Assembly: GCF_007565055.1 (NCBI RefSeq)
Contig: NC_044551.1
Coordinates: 97,928,089-97,992,088 of the forward strand
Length of the DNA: 64,000 nucleotides
From: Rhinopithecus roxellana
Taxonomy: Eukaryota > Chordata > Mammalia > Primates > Cercopithecidae
Direction: 5' to 3'
Shown: in pieces, positions 36,157-49,174 of the stretch
Position numbering within the stretch: the first letter of the stretch is position 1
Layout: every line of letters begins with the position of its first letter
Notes under the pieces: model-generated
Seen by the model: the letters and a program-made list of their open reading frames with translations, nothing else
Databases searched by the model: none
What the model was told of the DNA's origin: nothing
Program-made: the position numbers and the translations under genes

Positions 36157-37688
36157 CAGAACCTGAAAGGAGAAGATGGAAACCTGATCTAAGTCAGTTA
36201 GAAAAAGTGAAATGCCAGATCCCTTCTTCCCCACCCAAACCTTTCCATCTGAGAAATCAATATGGCAAAAAGCAAGTACTGATAGATGAATGGGAAACTT
36301 CATTCTTAGCAAGTAAAAAGGTGTTAAGGGATACTAATTTTAACTGTATTTTTCTTTGACCTTCTCATCCTGTGTTAGCTGCCTAAACAACTCTCACATA
36401 AACCAATAGGACCCTTAAATACCTTGCAACATTAATTTGAGGATGTCCCATGCCATTCTTGTCAAGATCCTGGAATAAGTCTAGAAGTAAGTAAAATGCA
36501 TTCACCCTTGAGGTTCATGACTTCTTAAATTGACATTTGTTCAGACTTCATTAGAAAAAGTTTTCAGGATGTTTGATATCTAGAGCATACAAAATGAAAA
36601 GAAAGGATTGAGTATTTTCAAGGGAAAAGTAATATAATAAAAGTGCTTATTGTGTCTAAATTATCACAAGGAAGTCACCAAAAGTAGTGCATTTGTTCAA
36701 TAGCTGGCAATCATGATTAGAGAGAAGCTAATTGGAAGTAATGCTGACTAGACAGTGGAATAGGGAGAAAGAATATTGAAAGACTAGGTAAATGTTGCAG
36801 TTAGAAGGTTCACACTGAAAATCTGTAACAAAATTAGTTTTTCTCTTGCTTTTCTGCTTTTTGATCTTTACACCAGAAGCCGTCCTTCTGCAGCGGGGAG
36901 GGGTGTGGGGGTAGGAGGAGTGCCCATCATTATTTGTCCACAGTCCATGTCCTTGTTGTCACCAAACTTGCCTAAACACAGCTCCACTTTGCTAAAGAGC
37001 AACTCGGGCAAGTCTCATTCAGATGACCACCAGGTGGGCAAAAGACATTTACCCAAAATAAGAAATACTCTCATAGACACTTGAATTGGGGGCACCACAT
37101 CCAGGAATCACCCAGGATATTATTATTCCTCCTTTTTTCTTTGAGAGCATCATTATCTCCTAAAGTCACAGGTCCATCTTATAAGATCCTTTTTATCCTC
37201 TCAAGTTAGTAGATCAGTTTGCATTTTAAACCACACAGGATGCAAAAACATCTCCATTTGGGAACAGGACAAGGCACAATCCCTGCGTGTCAACAGAACA
37301 GTTGTGGCATCTCCTGCAGAGCTGTCCCAGGAAGTGCCTGCATCTCAGATGCTGATCACATAGACTACTCAGGAAGGAAGCCTTTGAGCTCTAGATTATT
37401 ATTCAAGTATAAGCAATCAGCATCATCCAGGTGTCACAGGAAAACCTGGAAGGGTCATTTTAAAAAATTCTTGACTTAAATATTTCCAAACCAGTCATTT
37501 CTGTGTTGTGGAATGTTTGTCTTTGCAGCCCTTCAACCACTGTATTTTACTCTGATGAGATCAGTAGATCCAAATTTTATCCTGCCCCATGTGATGATCA
37601 ACATATGATTGTGACTGGAAGTGGCAACATTCTTCACATACAAAAGATGCCCAAGAAGTACCAATTATGTTTTTAAAAACCTTTAACA

Positions 37689-37976
37689 GGCCGGGTGCGG
37701 TGGCTCACACCTGTAATCCTAGCACTTTGGGAGGCTGAGACAGGCAGATCACGAGTTCAAGAGATTGAGACCATCCTGGCCAATGTTGTGAAACCTCGTC
37801 TCTACTAAAAATACAAAAAATCAGCTGGGCATGGTGGCGTGCACCTGTAGTCCCAGCTACTTGGGAGGCTGAGGCAGGAGAATCGCTTGAACTCGGGAGG
37901 CAGAGGTTGCAGTGAGCCGAGATCACGCCATTGCACTCCAGCCTGGCAACGGAGCGAGACTCCATCAAAAAAAAAA
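37689..37976 (+). mobile_element. Alu, full-length with target-site duplication
   Basis: It starts GGCCGGGTGCGGTGGCTCAC and ends in poly-A. AAAAACCTTTAACA flanks both ends. Confidence 0.97.
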
Positions 37977-38149
37977 AAAACCTTTAACAATGATGTATTG
38001 ACCATTTACTCTATGCCAAGTTTTATGATAAGTTCTGAGTGAACAAATACAATATCCTTATCCCAAAGAAACTCCAATCAAATAAGAGTAATGTTATATA
38101 GTAAGGTAGGATGGGAGAGTGGAATATAAAAGAGTATGACAGCATTCAT

Positions 38150-38330
38150 TCATTCATCCAACAAGTATTTATTAATAACTTAAGAGATGGCAGATACTGT
38201 TTCATCACTGGGAGTTCTGCCCTGATGGAACTTACTAAGGAAATAATGTCCAGCACATTATTGGGAGAGAAGAACAAGGCTTAGGCTCACCTCTTAGAGA
38301 AGACCCTTGAGCAGGGTTTTATATACTCAG
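38150..38330. repeat. L2-like fragment
   Basis: ATTCATTCATTCATCCAACA, then AGTATTTATTAATAACTT, resembles the reversed L2 end. Confidence 0.45.
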
Positions 38331-38549
38331 ACAAGGTGGGCTTGGAGGAATGACGCTCTTTAACATCCAAAAGAGTACATGGAGCCCACTCGGGAAAAAA
38401 ATATTTAATAAGGTTAGTAAAATAATGTATCTCTACTGTTTGATATTATCAAAACATTAACTATACCAACTATAGGTTAACATGGTCATTGCTTTAGGTT
38501 GGTCATGTGGAAACATGGCAAGTTCTTTTGTTCTAGTGTCTTCACAGAT

Positions 38550-38863
38550 TTTTGTGTGTGTGAGAGACAGGGTCTCACTCTGTTGGCCAGGCTAGAGGGC
38601 AGTGGCACAATCACAGCTCACAGCAGCCTCTACCTCCTAGGCTCAAGTAATCCTCCTGCCTCAGCCTCTTGAGTGGCTAGGGCCACCAACACTTGCCACC
38701 ACACCAGGTTTTTTTTTTGTTTGTTTTTGTTTTTTCATTTTTTTTTGGTAGCGTCAGAGTTTCCTCATGTTACCCAAGCTAGTCTCAAACTGCTGAGCTC
38801 AAGCCATCTCCCCATCTTGACTTCCTAAAGTGCTGGGCAGGGTGTGAGGCACCCTGCCCAGCA
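38550..38863 (-). mobile_element. AluJ-type element, minus strand
   Basis: GAGACAGGGTCTCACTCTGT and GGCACAATCACAGCTCACAG are old-Alu forms. The middle A-rich linker is a long T-rich run (38708-38747). Confidence 0.9.
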
Positions 38864-40610
38864 TTCCCAAAGATTAATTCCTGTGTGTACATACATGCAC
38901 AGACACATACCGTGTACACATGTGTGTGTACATGAACCAGCAGTCATGACTCTCCAGAATCTTGCTCAAAGAGAAATGTATAGGAACTCCCTCCCTCAAT
39001 AATCTTGGGATTTTTCAGCCCACATGGGTACTCTTTGACGTCACTCTAATTGCTACACACCTGTAATGGGAATGATCAGAATAACTGAGATTTCTGAATT
39101 TAACATATTCCTTTACTAAAAACTAGACTATGTCAATAATTTTCAAAATACACTGTGGCTCAAGTCAGATTAATTAAATAGCCTTTAAAGTTGCCAAGAA
39201 ATGAATTTTACTTGCCAACTCACTGAGGAAAAGTTCTTTGAAACCTCAAATTCCATCAGGGTTATGAATGTGGAAGTATCTGTCCACAGTAATAATAAAC
39301 TAAACAGTAACAGCCATTAGGAAGTGAGAGAGAAAGAGAGAGGAAGGCTTTTAAATCCCATTCTCTGCAGTCAAAGTCAACAGTCCTTATGACTTTTCAG
39401 GGCCCCAAGAGTCTCCCAGAATCTGAGTAAGCTCATTAAGCCCATTTCCAGAGAGACATGCAAAAGATACAGGAGAGAGGATTCCTAATTACAAAGATGA
39501 GCCAATAATTGGTTCTTCCTTTTTCTCCAGTCTTCTTCCAACCACTAATGAACACAGCCACCCTCTATACATAAAACTTTTTAAAAATACGGGTTTTACA
39601 TCATGAATGTATTCTTCATGGGTGTTTACATTTAAAATTTAAACAAACTTACCAAGGCCCTTTTCATTTATGAGAAAGTAGATAAAGGGAGAAAATGGTC
39701 ACAACTGACGAATAGCCTTCTCTATTTCTTCTCAAAGCCTTTCTTTTGGACATGGAGACCAAGTAGATATAATTACCTTGGTACAATTTTACATTTTCCA
39801 CACTTCCAGAGTGACTACACAAATGCCCCAGATTTCAACTGTACAATTCCTCATTTCGCAATCTCACCCCTTAACAATAGGCAGATGTTGGTTTTTCATA
39901 CTCCACTGCCACTTAGCAAAGTCCCTGAAGACATCATTTTGCTCAGCAAATCCTTGCTTGAGTAGAAGAACTAGAGAGGAAGAATTCAGACTATTTCTCT
40001 TGTTCTCTTTACAACCACACAGGCAAATACGTGATTTATGAAATGGTGGATCTGTGTGAATGGTGCCCAAGCAACAGATCTTTCCATTAGCTAGTCAGGG
40101 ATATGGGAGTCCAGTTGGCTCTTCTCTACTTTCCCAATTTTTAAACACGCAAAGAATAATGACCATGGATGTGCTAGAGGGCTAAAGATCAAGAGGTTGT
40201 AGATATAAAGAAAAAAAAAAAACGAGAGAGAAAGAAACATTTAAGTAATGACCTCTCACTCACATAATGAGAAACAGAATCTCCTCCGGATTTCCAAGCT
40301 GGCATTGTTTCCCTGGTACCTTCGCCTGGGGGCTCCTATGTGTAATGTTTCTTTTAAAAATATCACATGCAGGAAGGCAATGAGAAATACAAACACTGCC
40401 ACGGGAGAGCATTAATCTCCTTTTCTTTTAAAACTTGTGCTTAGTCCCAAAAGCAAGTGGCAAAATAATCTTAAAGGTGATCATATTATGTAACAACTCC
40501 TTTTGCATTTACAAAAGAAAAGCCACACATTCTCAGGTGTCGAGCATTGAGTATTTCTGTTTCTTTAACTTCACTCACTGGCCTTATGGGTTAAGGGCAC
40601 CGATGACTAA

Positions 40611-40911
40611 TTTTTTTTTTTTTTTGAGACGGAGTCTCACTCTGTTGTCCAGGCTGGAGTGCAGTGGCGTGGTCTTGGTTCAATGCAACCTCCTCCGCCT
40701 CCCAGGTTCAAGCGATTCTCATGCCTCAACCTCCTGAGTAGCTGGGACTACAGGAGTGCACCACCACACCCACCTAATTTTTTGCATTTTTAGTAGAGAT
40801 GGGTTTTTGCCATGTTGCCCAGGCTGGTCTCAAACTCCTGAGCTCAGGCAATCCGCCTACCTTGGCCTCCCAAAGTGCTAGGATTATAGGTGTGAAGCAC
40901 CATGCCCAGCC
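40611..40911 (-). mobile_element. Alu, full-length, minus strand
   Basis: Poly-T, then GAGACGGAGTCTCACTCTGT, ending ATGCCCAGCC. The flanks GATGACTAATT and GATAACTAATT form a diverged target-site duplication. Confidence 0.95.
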
Positions 40912-40999
40912 TGATAACTAATTCTTCACAGCCAATAACTTGTTCTGGCCAAGAAGACAAGTAACCCTTTCTATCAGATTTTCTGAATGATGCAAAAGT

Positions 41000-41299
41000 T
41001 TTTGTTTGTTTGTTTGTTGAGATGAAGTCTCACTCTGTTGCCCAGGCTGGAGTACAATGGTGCTATCTCAGCTCACTGCAATCTCTGACTCCGGATTCAC
41101 GCGATTCTGCTGCCTCACCCTCCTGAGTAGCTGGGATTACAGGCACGTGCCACCATGCCTGGCTAATTTTTGTATTTTTAGTAGAGATGGGGTTTCACCT
41201 TGTTGGCCAGGCTTGTCTTGAACTCCTGACCTCAGGTGATCTGCCCACCTGGGCCTCCCAAAGTGCTGGGATTACAGGTGTGAGCCACCACGCCCGCCC
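41000..41299 (-). mobile_element. Alu, full-length, minus strand
   Basis: The tail is (TTTG)n. GCAAAAGTTTT occurs at 40992-41002 and 41301-41311 as the target-site duplication. Confidence 0.95.
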
Positions 41300-43332
41300 A
41301 CGCAAAAGTTTTACATCGGCAGCTCCATAGCAAAGCTCCTCTCGTGTGCTTGGGAACCCAATGCTAAGCCTTGTGGGTAGCATGGATCCAAGCAAGGCCT
41401 GGAAGTTTCCTTTGGCTGAAACTAAGAGGCATTGTTAATTCTCATGGGGATAACAAATGCATCTTTTAAAACTTTTTTTAAAGGTTATCATTTCTTATTT
41501 TAGTCGCATAAATTTCATGTATTTATTTCCATGTGTATAGTACTGCCAATAGAGTACCCTTTGGTGACTGACGAAACACAAATTCACGTTTCAGTCTAGA
41601 TTTTTAGTCCCATATTTTGGGGTTTTGGTGCTTTATATTTTGGTCCTATTTTTCTTTCTTTCTGATGGAGATGAATAACTAGTTGTGCTAGCTGAGATTG
41701 GCTCCTTACATTGTACACCGTTTTCAGAAGATGTGTCTCCATACGGGTCTATGATAGTGTCAAAGAGCTCCTCAGGCAACAGTACTACATATGGATTGCT
41801 CAATGTCCAGCAGAAAATACCACTGTCAGAACATGAAGGTTAATTTGTCAGGAGCACAGAACATTTTTGGAGATAATCCTGGAAAGATAACCAGCCTCAA
41901 TATGGAAAGCCACAGAAATATTCCACTCCATTCCTGGCAGGTGAATTCCAAACTGTATGCAGAGACTTAATTACCCCATAACTATAAACTATGTTTAACA
42001 AATTTGTAGGGGTATTTTAGCTCCAGAAACTTTGTGATCTGTTTGTAGATGTTTATTCGTTACTCATAATTTCCTCCTAATTTTCCTGCTCCTTGTGCGG
42101 CATTTAGAAGGTTAAATTTTATTTCTGTTAGAATCCAAGGCCCCTCATGTAAACTATTAGTGGCTATCAGCTTGTCTTGAAAACTGTTGCTGAACTACAG
42201 ATCAGCCCTGTGATAGATGTGGTCCAATAATTTCAAAAAGCCGCGTAGGGAAATGTGTCGAAGTTCTTTATGACACTTGTTAGAAGGAGAATATCACAAC
42301 AACGAGAGATTTGTGGGTATTTTGTTTTGTTTTTATGCCCAAACATATTCTTTCCATATGTCCGTCAATGAACTAGAAATACGTATAGCTGAACTTTGAA
42401 AACATTAACTTGCATTTTAGAAGTGATCCAATTTGGTTGAAAAGATTGTAATTAGAAACTTCACATTTCGGTTTGTATATGACATGGGACTACCTGCTGA
42501 TCTCACTGCTTTATATAACTGAAAAACCTTGTGTGTCTTTTTGTTGTTTGAGTTTTAATGAATAAAATACACAGGGATAATGTAGTGGAAGAGCTCTAGA
42601 TATTATCTCTATCTTGTTCCAAGATACCATAGTATATGAATAAGTTTGAATCTGCTTCAAGTTAGGATCAAGCAGCTCACTTCAGCAGGATTTATGCACA
42701 TCTGAACACCTAATCCTCCAGAAAACTACTTTTAGCCACCATTCTTCTGTCTTAGCAGAATCAGAATAAATAATAGAACGTATTTAGGGCCCATTTCCCA
42801 ACCTTCCTATAAACTCCTACCACCACTCCAACCTGAGAGCAAAGGATGGACCAGAAGTTTCAGAACAAACAGTTCATTCATTCTCTACTTCTTTAATAAC
42901 AACTTCCAAATGTCCCCGAATTTCCCATGGCTCAGGAATCAGATTGTCTCCCAGGGACTTTCTAAAATAATAACTTCATGTCTCTCATTAGTATTCCTCT
43001 TGAAATTAGAAGTCTATGATAGCCGGGCCTCGATATGGCCTTGTACTAGGTTAAATTTTCACCCTAAGTCATCACAGATCACAAAAGAGCTAACCAAGAA
43101 ATAGGGACCAACTCTTCCCCTCATACATGTTACACACACAAAGCAAAAGAGTTGCCTTTAGCTTTATAATATGATCAGATCTGGTTAACTAATTATTACA
43201 TTAGGATTTGGAAGAATTATTTAACTTCTATATAAGAGGATATGACAACAACAGTGGTTAAGGAATCACGTTCTTTGGAAGTATTACCATAATTTATATT
43301 TTATATTGGGGGCTGGTTTTTATATAAAAAAG

Positions 43333-43351
43333 ATGATAGAGATAGATAGAT

Positions 43352-43400
<49 letters not shown>

Positions 43401-43402
43401 TA
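43333..43402. repeat. (GATA)n tetranucleotide microsatellite
   Basis: About 12 uninterrupted GATA units are flanked by degenerate GATA and GGTA units. Likely polymorphic. Confidence 0.95.
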
Positions 43403-43562
43403 GGTAGGTGGATGATAGGTTAATTGATAGACATATACATATGTACATATATAAATATTTGGTAGAGGAGTACCCAGCGTTAATGCCATTTCACAAAAGC
43501 TTCTGGTGTTCCTGAAATTCTCGCTTAATTGGTGTTTTATTTAGCTTTAAAAGACACATTAG

Positions 43563-43830
43563 CAATCCCAGCACTTTGGGAGGTCAAGGCGGGTGGATCA
43601 AGAGGTCAGGAGATCAAGACCATCCTGGCTAACACAGTGAAACCCTGTCTCTACTAAAAATACAAAAATATTAGCCGAGCATGGTGGCAGGTGACTGTAG
43701 TCCCAGCTACTCGGGAGGCTGAGGCAGGAGAATGGTGTGAACCCGGGAGGCAGAGCTTGCAGTGAGCCAAGATCGCACCACTGCACTCCAGCCTGGGTGA
43801 CAGAGCGAGACTCCATCTCAAAAGAAAAAA
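43563..43830 (+). mobile_element. AluY-type element, 5' truncated
   Basis: It begins at CAATCCCAGCACTTTGGG, lacking about the first 25 bases of the Alu. It still has a perfect 14-base target-site duplication AAAAGACACATTAG at 43549-43562 and 43831-43844. AluY bases are visible. Confidence 0.95.
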
Positions 43831-44854
43831 AAAAGACACATTAGCTTTGGGACACAGAACAAAACGGGAATGGAGCCCTATCTATCAAAAATATTGAGTG
43901 CTGCATCTGCCCTCAATTTTTATTGAAATCACTCTAAATCTTGCCAGTCTGTCCAACTAAAAAGAGTAAAATAATAAGATATTCTACTGATGCTGGAATA
44001 AGGACAAAAAAGATGTTTGACTCAGCCAGTAAATTGAAATGCTATAGGAGACAGCCAAGGGGATAAATAACCCATCTGAATTAGGAAACAGACAGGACTT
44101 CATGGCCTAAATTTTTTTCTCAGTTCTAGTTACTGAGACCAAAGATGAGGGTATTTATTGATGGCATTCAGACGTCTCCCCTTTGCCAAACACAATATTT
44201 TTTCCAACGTGGTAGTAGAGAAATGTGTCTTTTGTATTGACTTAAAATTTTCTAGCCAGACTTTTTTTTTCCGGAAAAATATAGCAGGATGAGTACCATT
44301 GATAATTCAGAAGTAGCCAGCCTTCTAGGGAAACAATGTCCAAAGAACACAACCAAACTTTTGCATGTGCTGCCTCTTAGTGTTTTCTTTTTGATAGAGC
44401 AGTTAGAGCTGACTATGGAAAGACATAATTAAAGTGCTGGAGATGAATATTCTAAAATATTCTAAAATATGTGAAAGAAACACGGTCATGTAAGTCTCAC
44501 ATTGCTGCTCTCTCAGAATGAAGGGTATTTATATGAAATGGCGTACCTGGAAGTGTGGAGTGCTGTTCAGAAAGGGGAAAAGGACTGTTCATGGATAACT
44601 TGTTCACATCAGAGATCTCAGGCATCTCTCAGACATAAGGAGGATTGATTTCTATGGTTGACTTGTGCAATTTTTCTCTTAAAGTGTCAAATGCAGCAGT
44701 TCCTGAACCCTGTCTCTATCTGACAAAAAAGGAGGACTAGAGCCATAGATGAGAGTCTAAAGGCTCTACCTGTGCCAGGTATTCAGCTTGCATATGATTC
44801 TGCCACACATTGATCTCTCAGTAGCCTTTAAAATTGAAAGGGTTCTGAACATTC

Positions 44855-44960
44855 AATCCAGCAAGTGTTTATTGATGGTCTTCCTTGTGCTAGCTGTTGG
44901 AGATATAACAAAAAGCAAACACAATTTCTGCCTTTGAGACACCCACCTATTGGGGAAAGA
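44855..44960. repeat. L2-like fragment
   Basis: AGCAAGTGTTTATTGATGGT, GTGCTAGCTGTTGGAGATAT and CAATTTCTGCCTTTGAGAC follow the reversed L2 end. Confidence 0.5.
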
Positions 44961-45104
44961 CCAAAATGTAAATGGCATTTTGATTCAAATCAACAAATAC
45001 TTCTTGAGGGTCCACTGAAGGGTTCTACTGCTTTAGGCACTAGAGATCGCAGGGAACAAGACAGACAGAAGATCATGCCCTCCTGGAGTTTATATTCCAC
45101 AGCA

Positions 45105-45500
45105 ATTTCAATCCTGTCCAACAGAACTTTCTATGATGGTAGAAAGGTTCTGTACGTCCACTGTCCAATACAGAAGCCACTTGCCATGTGTGGTTACTGA
45201 GCACTTGGAATGTGGCTAGTGTGAATGAAGAACTGACCTCTTAAATTTCTTTTAATTTTAATTAATTTCAATTTAAGTAGTCACACATGGTTAGAGAAGC
45301 ACTCATTGTACTTTCAGTGATAATGAAATGTTCTGTACCTGTGCCGCCCAACAGTGTAGCCATAAGTCATGTGTGGTTAGTGACCACCTGAAATGTGGCT
45401 ATTGTGGCTGAGGAACTGAATATTAAATTTTATTGCATTTTAATTAATCTAAATTTATGAAAACACATGTGACTAGTGACTGCTGCATTAGCACAGTTCT
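45105..45500. repeat. Two AT-cored palindromic repeats
   Basis: The copies at about 45105-45300 and 45335-45500 each carry a variant of GAAATGTGGCTAnTGTG, an AATTTTAATTAAT core and an ACACATG(T/G)nTAG right part. Same family as 11985-12127. Confidence 0.55.
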
Positions 45501-45566
45501 GGAGACTTGCTTCTCAAAGTGTGATCCATGAACCAGCAGCATCTGCATGTTAAAAATTGAGCCCCT
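45500..45566 (-). repeat. hAT-type MITE fragment, minus strand
   Basis: GCTTCTCAAAGTGTGATCCA and GAACCAGCAGCATCTGCATG resemble the reverse of the element at 55034-55530. It is cut off at the AluY insertion. Confidence 0.5.
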
Positions 45567-45858
45567 GGCTGGTCACGGTGGCTCACACCTGTAATCCCAG
45601 CACTCTGGGAGGCCAAGGCAGGTGGATCACGAGGTCAGGAGATCGAGACCATCCTGGCTAACACAGTGAAACCCCGTCTGTACTAAAAAGTACAAAAAAT
45701 TAGCCAGGCGTAGTGGGGGGTGCCTATAGTCCCAGCTACTTGGGAGGCTGAGGCAGGAGAATGGTGTGAACCTGGGAGGTGGAGCTTGCAGTGAGCTGAG
45801 ATCACGCCACTGCACTCCAACCTGGGCAACAGAGCAAGACTCTGTCTCAAAAAAAAAA
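45567..45858 (+). mobile_element. AluY-type element
   Basis: It is full-length from GGCTGGTCACGGTGGCTCAC with AluY bases. AAAAATT(G/C)AGCCCC on both flanks is the target-site duplication. Confidence 0.95.
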
Positions 45859-46191
45859 AAAAATTCAGCCCCTGCATTTTAGCAGGGACCTCAGATTAAA
45901 GTGTGAAAAGCACTTGTCAGTTAGAGAAAGATAAGGCATAAAACAAAGTAAATGAACTATATGTGTGTGTATACATACATGTAGGTGTATCTGTGCATGT
46001 ATGGGTGAGAACATGGCTATGTATGAGAATATGCATGTGTATGGACGATGATGAGAACATTCTATGACACAAAATAAAGCAAGGAAGGAGGACAAGGAGT
46101 ATAGTGTGAAGAAACTTTAATGTTTAGAAGACATTCAGAAAAGTTTTCACTGAAAAGGTAACCATGGAGAAAAGACTTGCAGGAGATGAGA

Positions 46192-46566
46192 TGTATTAAT
46201 CCATTCTCATGCTGCTAATAAAGACATAGCAGAGACTGGGTAATTTATAAAGGAAAGAGGTTTAATTGACTCACAGTTCCACAGGGCTGGGGAGACCTCA
46301 GGAAGCTTACAATCATGGCAGAAGGGGAAGCAAACACATCCTTCTTCACATGGTGGCAGGAAGGAGAATGAGAGTGAAGGAGGGGAAAAGCCCCTTATAA
46401 AACCATTGGATCTCATGAGAACTCACTTACTATCACGAGAACAGCATAAGGGTAACCATCCCCATGATTCAATTACCTCCCACAGGGTACCTCCCAGGAC
46501 ACATGGAGATTATGGGAACTATAATTCAAGATGAGATTTGGGTGGGGACACAGCAAAACCACATGA
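46192..46566 (-). mobile_element. MST/THE1-type MaLR solo LTR, minus strand
   Basis: It starts TGTATTAATCCATTCTCATG, ends CCACATGA, and has the internal TTATAAAGGAAAGAGGTTTA and CACTTACTATCACGAGAACA segments. The flanks TGAGA (46187-46191) and TGAGG (46567-46571) fit a 5-bp target-site duplication. Confidence 0.92.
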
Positions 46567-47105
46567 TGAGGGAACAGACAAGTGGATATCTTCTGGAAGA
46601 GCATTCCAGACAGCTAAAGCAGCAAAAACAAAGACCTTGAGGCAGGAGCAAAGACTGCCTGGCGTGTTCCAGGAACTGGCAGGAGGCCACAAAGCTGGGG
46701 CAGGGTGCCTGGGGACACTGTGGTAGATGATGGGAGTACAGAAGTAATAGGAGCAGCTTGTGAGAGGCCGGTGTCATTGTAAGGAATTTGGCATTTACCC
46801 CCAGTGAGTAGGGGGATCATAAACAAAATGAATAGTATGATTTGACTTATATTTAATTGTGCACCCTCTGACTTTGTGCTGAAACAGTCTTGAGTGGCAC
46901 CAGGGAAAAAGCAGGGACTAGCTAGGAAACTATTGCAGCAATCCAAGTGAGAGATAAGGGTACTTTGGACCACACTGGTGAAGATGGAAGTGATGAGAAG
47001 TGGTCAGATTCTGGGTATGTTTTTAAGATAATACCAAATAGGATTTGCTTACAGATTGGGAGACAAAGAGAACAAGGATGACTCCAAGCTAGCTGACACA
47101 TTTTC
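46567..47105. repeat. Old interspersed repeat, LINE-2-like
   Basis: AGAGCATTCCAGACAGCTAA, CTATTGCAGCAATCCAAGTG and GAGAAGTGGTCAGATTCTGG belong to a widespread ancient repeat that I recognise but cannot name safely. It probably continues left of the LTR insertion (about 46090-46191). Confidence 0.5.
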
Positions 47106-47599
47106 TGGCTTTATCAATAGAGACTACAAAATAGAGTCAGACATCATTTCCTGCACTATCTACATGACAAAAGCTTCAAGCCTCTGTCCTGTTCCTGAGA
47201 GGAAGTCCACTAATCTATCCCTATTGGCAATCTAAGCAGATAACACATAGAAGGACTGTAGCCAAGCCTCCATCACACTGCTTTCTTTGATATGGACACT
47301 TGAGTTTTCTGTCTTTCATAGAAGAACCTATGGAAGCTCATCTTCGGCCAGATTACCTCCCAACCCTTACAGAAATTATTAGTCACCAGTGTCTACCAGT
47401 TCTCCTACCAAGGAAATTTCTGGAAAGCAACACAGAGACTGCTTGACACCTCCATCTGCCATCCTCCATTGGGTCCTGGCCAATCCTGCACTCATCAGAT
47501 CCCCTCTGACCATCTCCTCATTGGCTTCTCCTGGTTGCCCTGCTCTGCTCAGAATTCAGTCCTTGTAAGCCAACAGTTTTGAAAGACTTGGTCAATCAT

Positions 47600-47900
47600 T
47601 TAACTTATTCAGCTAATATTTACTAAGTACCAGCTGTAGACCAAGCACTTTTTTAGGTTCTAAAATTGTGAACAGAACAGACGATTCCATAGCCCTGTGA
47701 AATTTACTTTGCTGAAGTAAAGACAAATAATAAACAAACAAAAGCATACCATAATAGCAGGTAGTGATGAGGACTATGAGGAGAACTAAAGAGGTTAAGG
47801 GAAGACTGTGTGCCCAAGGATGTGAAGGGCCTATTTCTGACAGGATGCTCAGGGAAGGCTTCTCTGAAGATGATATTTCATCAGGAGAGAGAATGTATTT
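47600..47900. repeat. L2-like fragment
   Basis: ATTCAGCTAATATTTACTAA, GTAGACCAAGCACTTTTTTA and AAATAATAAACAAACAAA resemble the reversed L2 end and its internal neighbour. Confidence 0.5.
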
Positions 47901-47937
47901 GCATTATAGCAATGCAAACAATTTTGCAATTGAATGC

Positions 47938-48390
47938 TGTTATTAGTTTCCTGTTACAGATTACACATTATCCCAACATTTGGCAATTTCAAACAACAAA
48001 CATTTATTATCTGACAGTTTCTGTAGGTCAGGAATTGGCAGCAGTTTAGCTGGGTGCTTCTGGTTGAGAGTCTCTCAGTGAAGATACTGACCCAGGCAGT
48101 CATCGTGTGAAGGCTTGAGGGGCTGGAGAACCCACTTTCAGTCTCATTCATTGGCTGCTGACAGTTTCCCCCAGAGTGAGTGATCCAGACAAGTGGCCAA
48201 GAGATGGCAAGCTGGAAGCCATTGGTCTTTTACGACCCTTTCATGGAATGAGCACTAAGATATATCACTTCTGCTGTATCCTAAAGGTCCCACAAACTGT
48301 CCCTGATGCAATGTGGAGAAAACTATAAAAGGCATGAATTCTAAGAGTTGAAGATCACTGGGGAAAGATCTTGGAGACTGGCTGTATCAA
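47938..48390 (-). mobile_element. MLT-type MaLR LTR, minus strand
   Basis: CAACAAACATTTATTATCTG, GTCAGGAATTGGCAGCAGTT, CCCCCAGAGTGAGTGATCCA and TTGGAGACTGGCTGTATCA follow a common MLT-type consensus in reverse, with a gap near 48160. Confidence 0.6.
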
Positions 48391-48849
48391 ATACAGAGCA
48401 TCCCATTCTTGAGAGACATTCAGCTTTTTGTCACTCAGTCACGCCACTGACTGGCTCTTTAATCCCTCTCTCTCTCAGAGGCTAAGAGAAGAAAAGGAGG
48501 AAGATTGGAGAAGGAGAAGGAAGAGATATAAAATGAAAAGGAAAAAATGACAGAAAAATGTTTGCATTTTCTTTTGAAAATCCATTCAATTTTGTCAACT
48601 CCTAAGCCCAGATCATTTCTAGACATGCTGTTGCGTGTCCAAGGACCCATTATTGGACTTTGCTGCAATGAGGTGGCTTACTCAGTATCTCAAGGTTTCT
48701 TTCTCCCACTAACTGTCATGCCAGACATCACAAGGATAAGTGCATTTTCTAAGAATTTTGTTCTCTCAAATATACAAATTATGCCAAATGTTCCCTTTAT
48801 GAGACTAAAGTTAGATATAAGATAGTTTTTATTATAAATAATTACTTTT

Positions 48850-49140
48850 GGCTGGGTACTGGGGCTCATTTCTGTAATCCCAGCACTTTGGGAGGCCGAG
48901 GAGGACAGATCACCTAAGGCCAGGAGTTCAAAACCAACCTGGTCAATATGGTGAAACCCCATCTCTACTAAAAAAATAAAAATACAAAAACTAGCCAGGT
49001 GTGGTGGTGCACACCTGTAATCTCAGCTACTCAGGAGGCTGAGACCGCAGGATCACTTGAACCTGAGTGGCGGAGGTTGCAGTGAGCCAAGATCGTGCCA
49101 TTGCACTCCAGTCTGGGCTACAAGAGTGAAACTCCGTCTC

Positions 49141-49169
<29 letters not shown>
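48850..49169 (+). mobile_element. Alu with 29-base poly-A tail
   Basis: It runs from GGCTGGGTACTGGGGCTCAT to an uninterrupted A run at 49141-49169. Confidence 0.95.

Positions 49170-49174
<5 letters not shown>

Noticed and set aside
43333..43402. Possible CRISPR-like array
   Set aside because: It is a plain GATA microsatellite without spacers, in a vertebrate genome.
46192..46566. Possible retroviral gene next to the MaLR LTR
   Set aside because: Only a solo LTR with a 5-bp duplication is present; no internal region remains.
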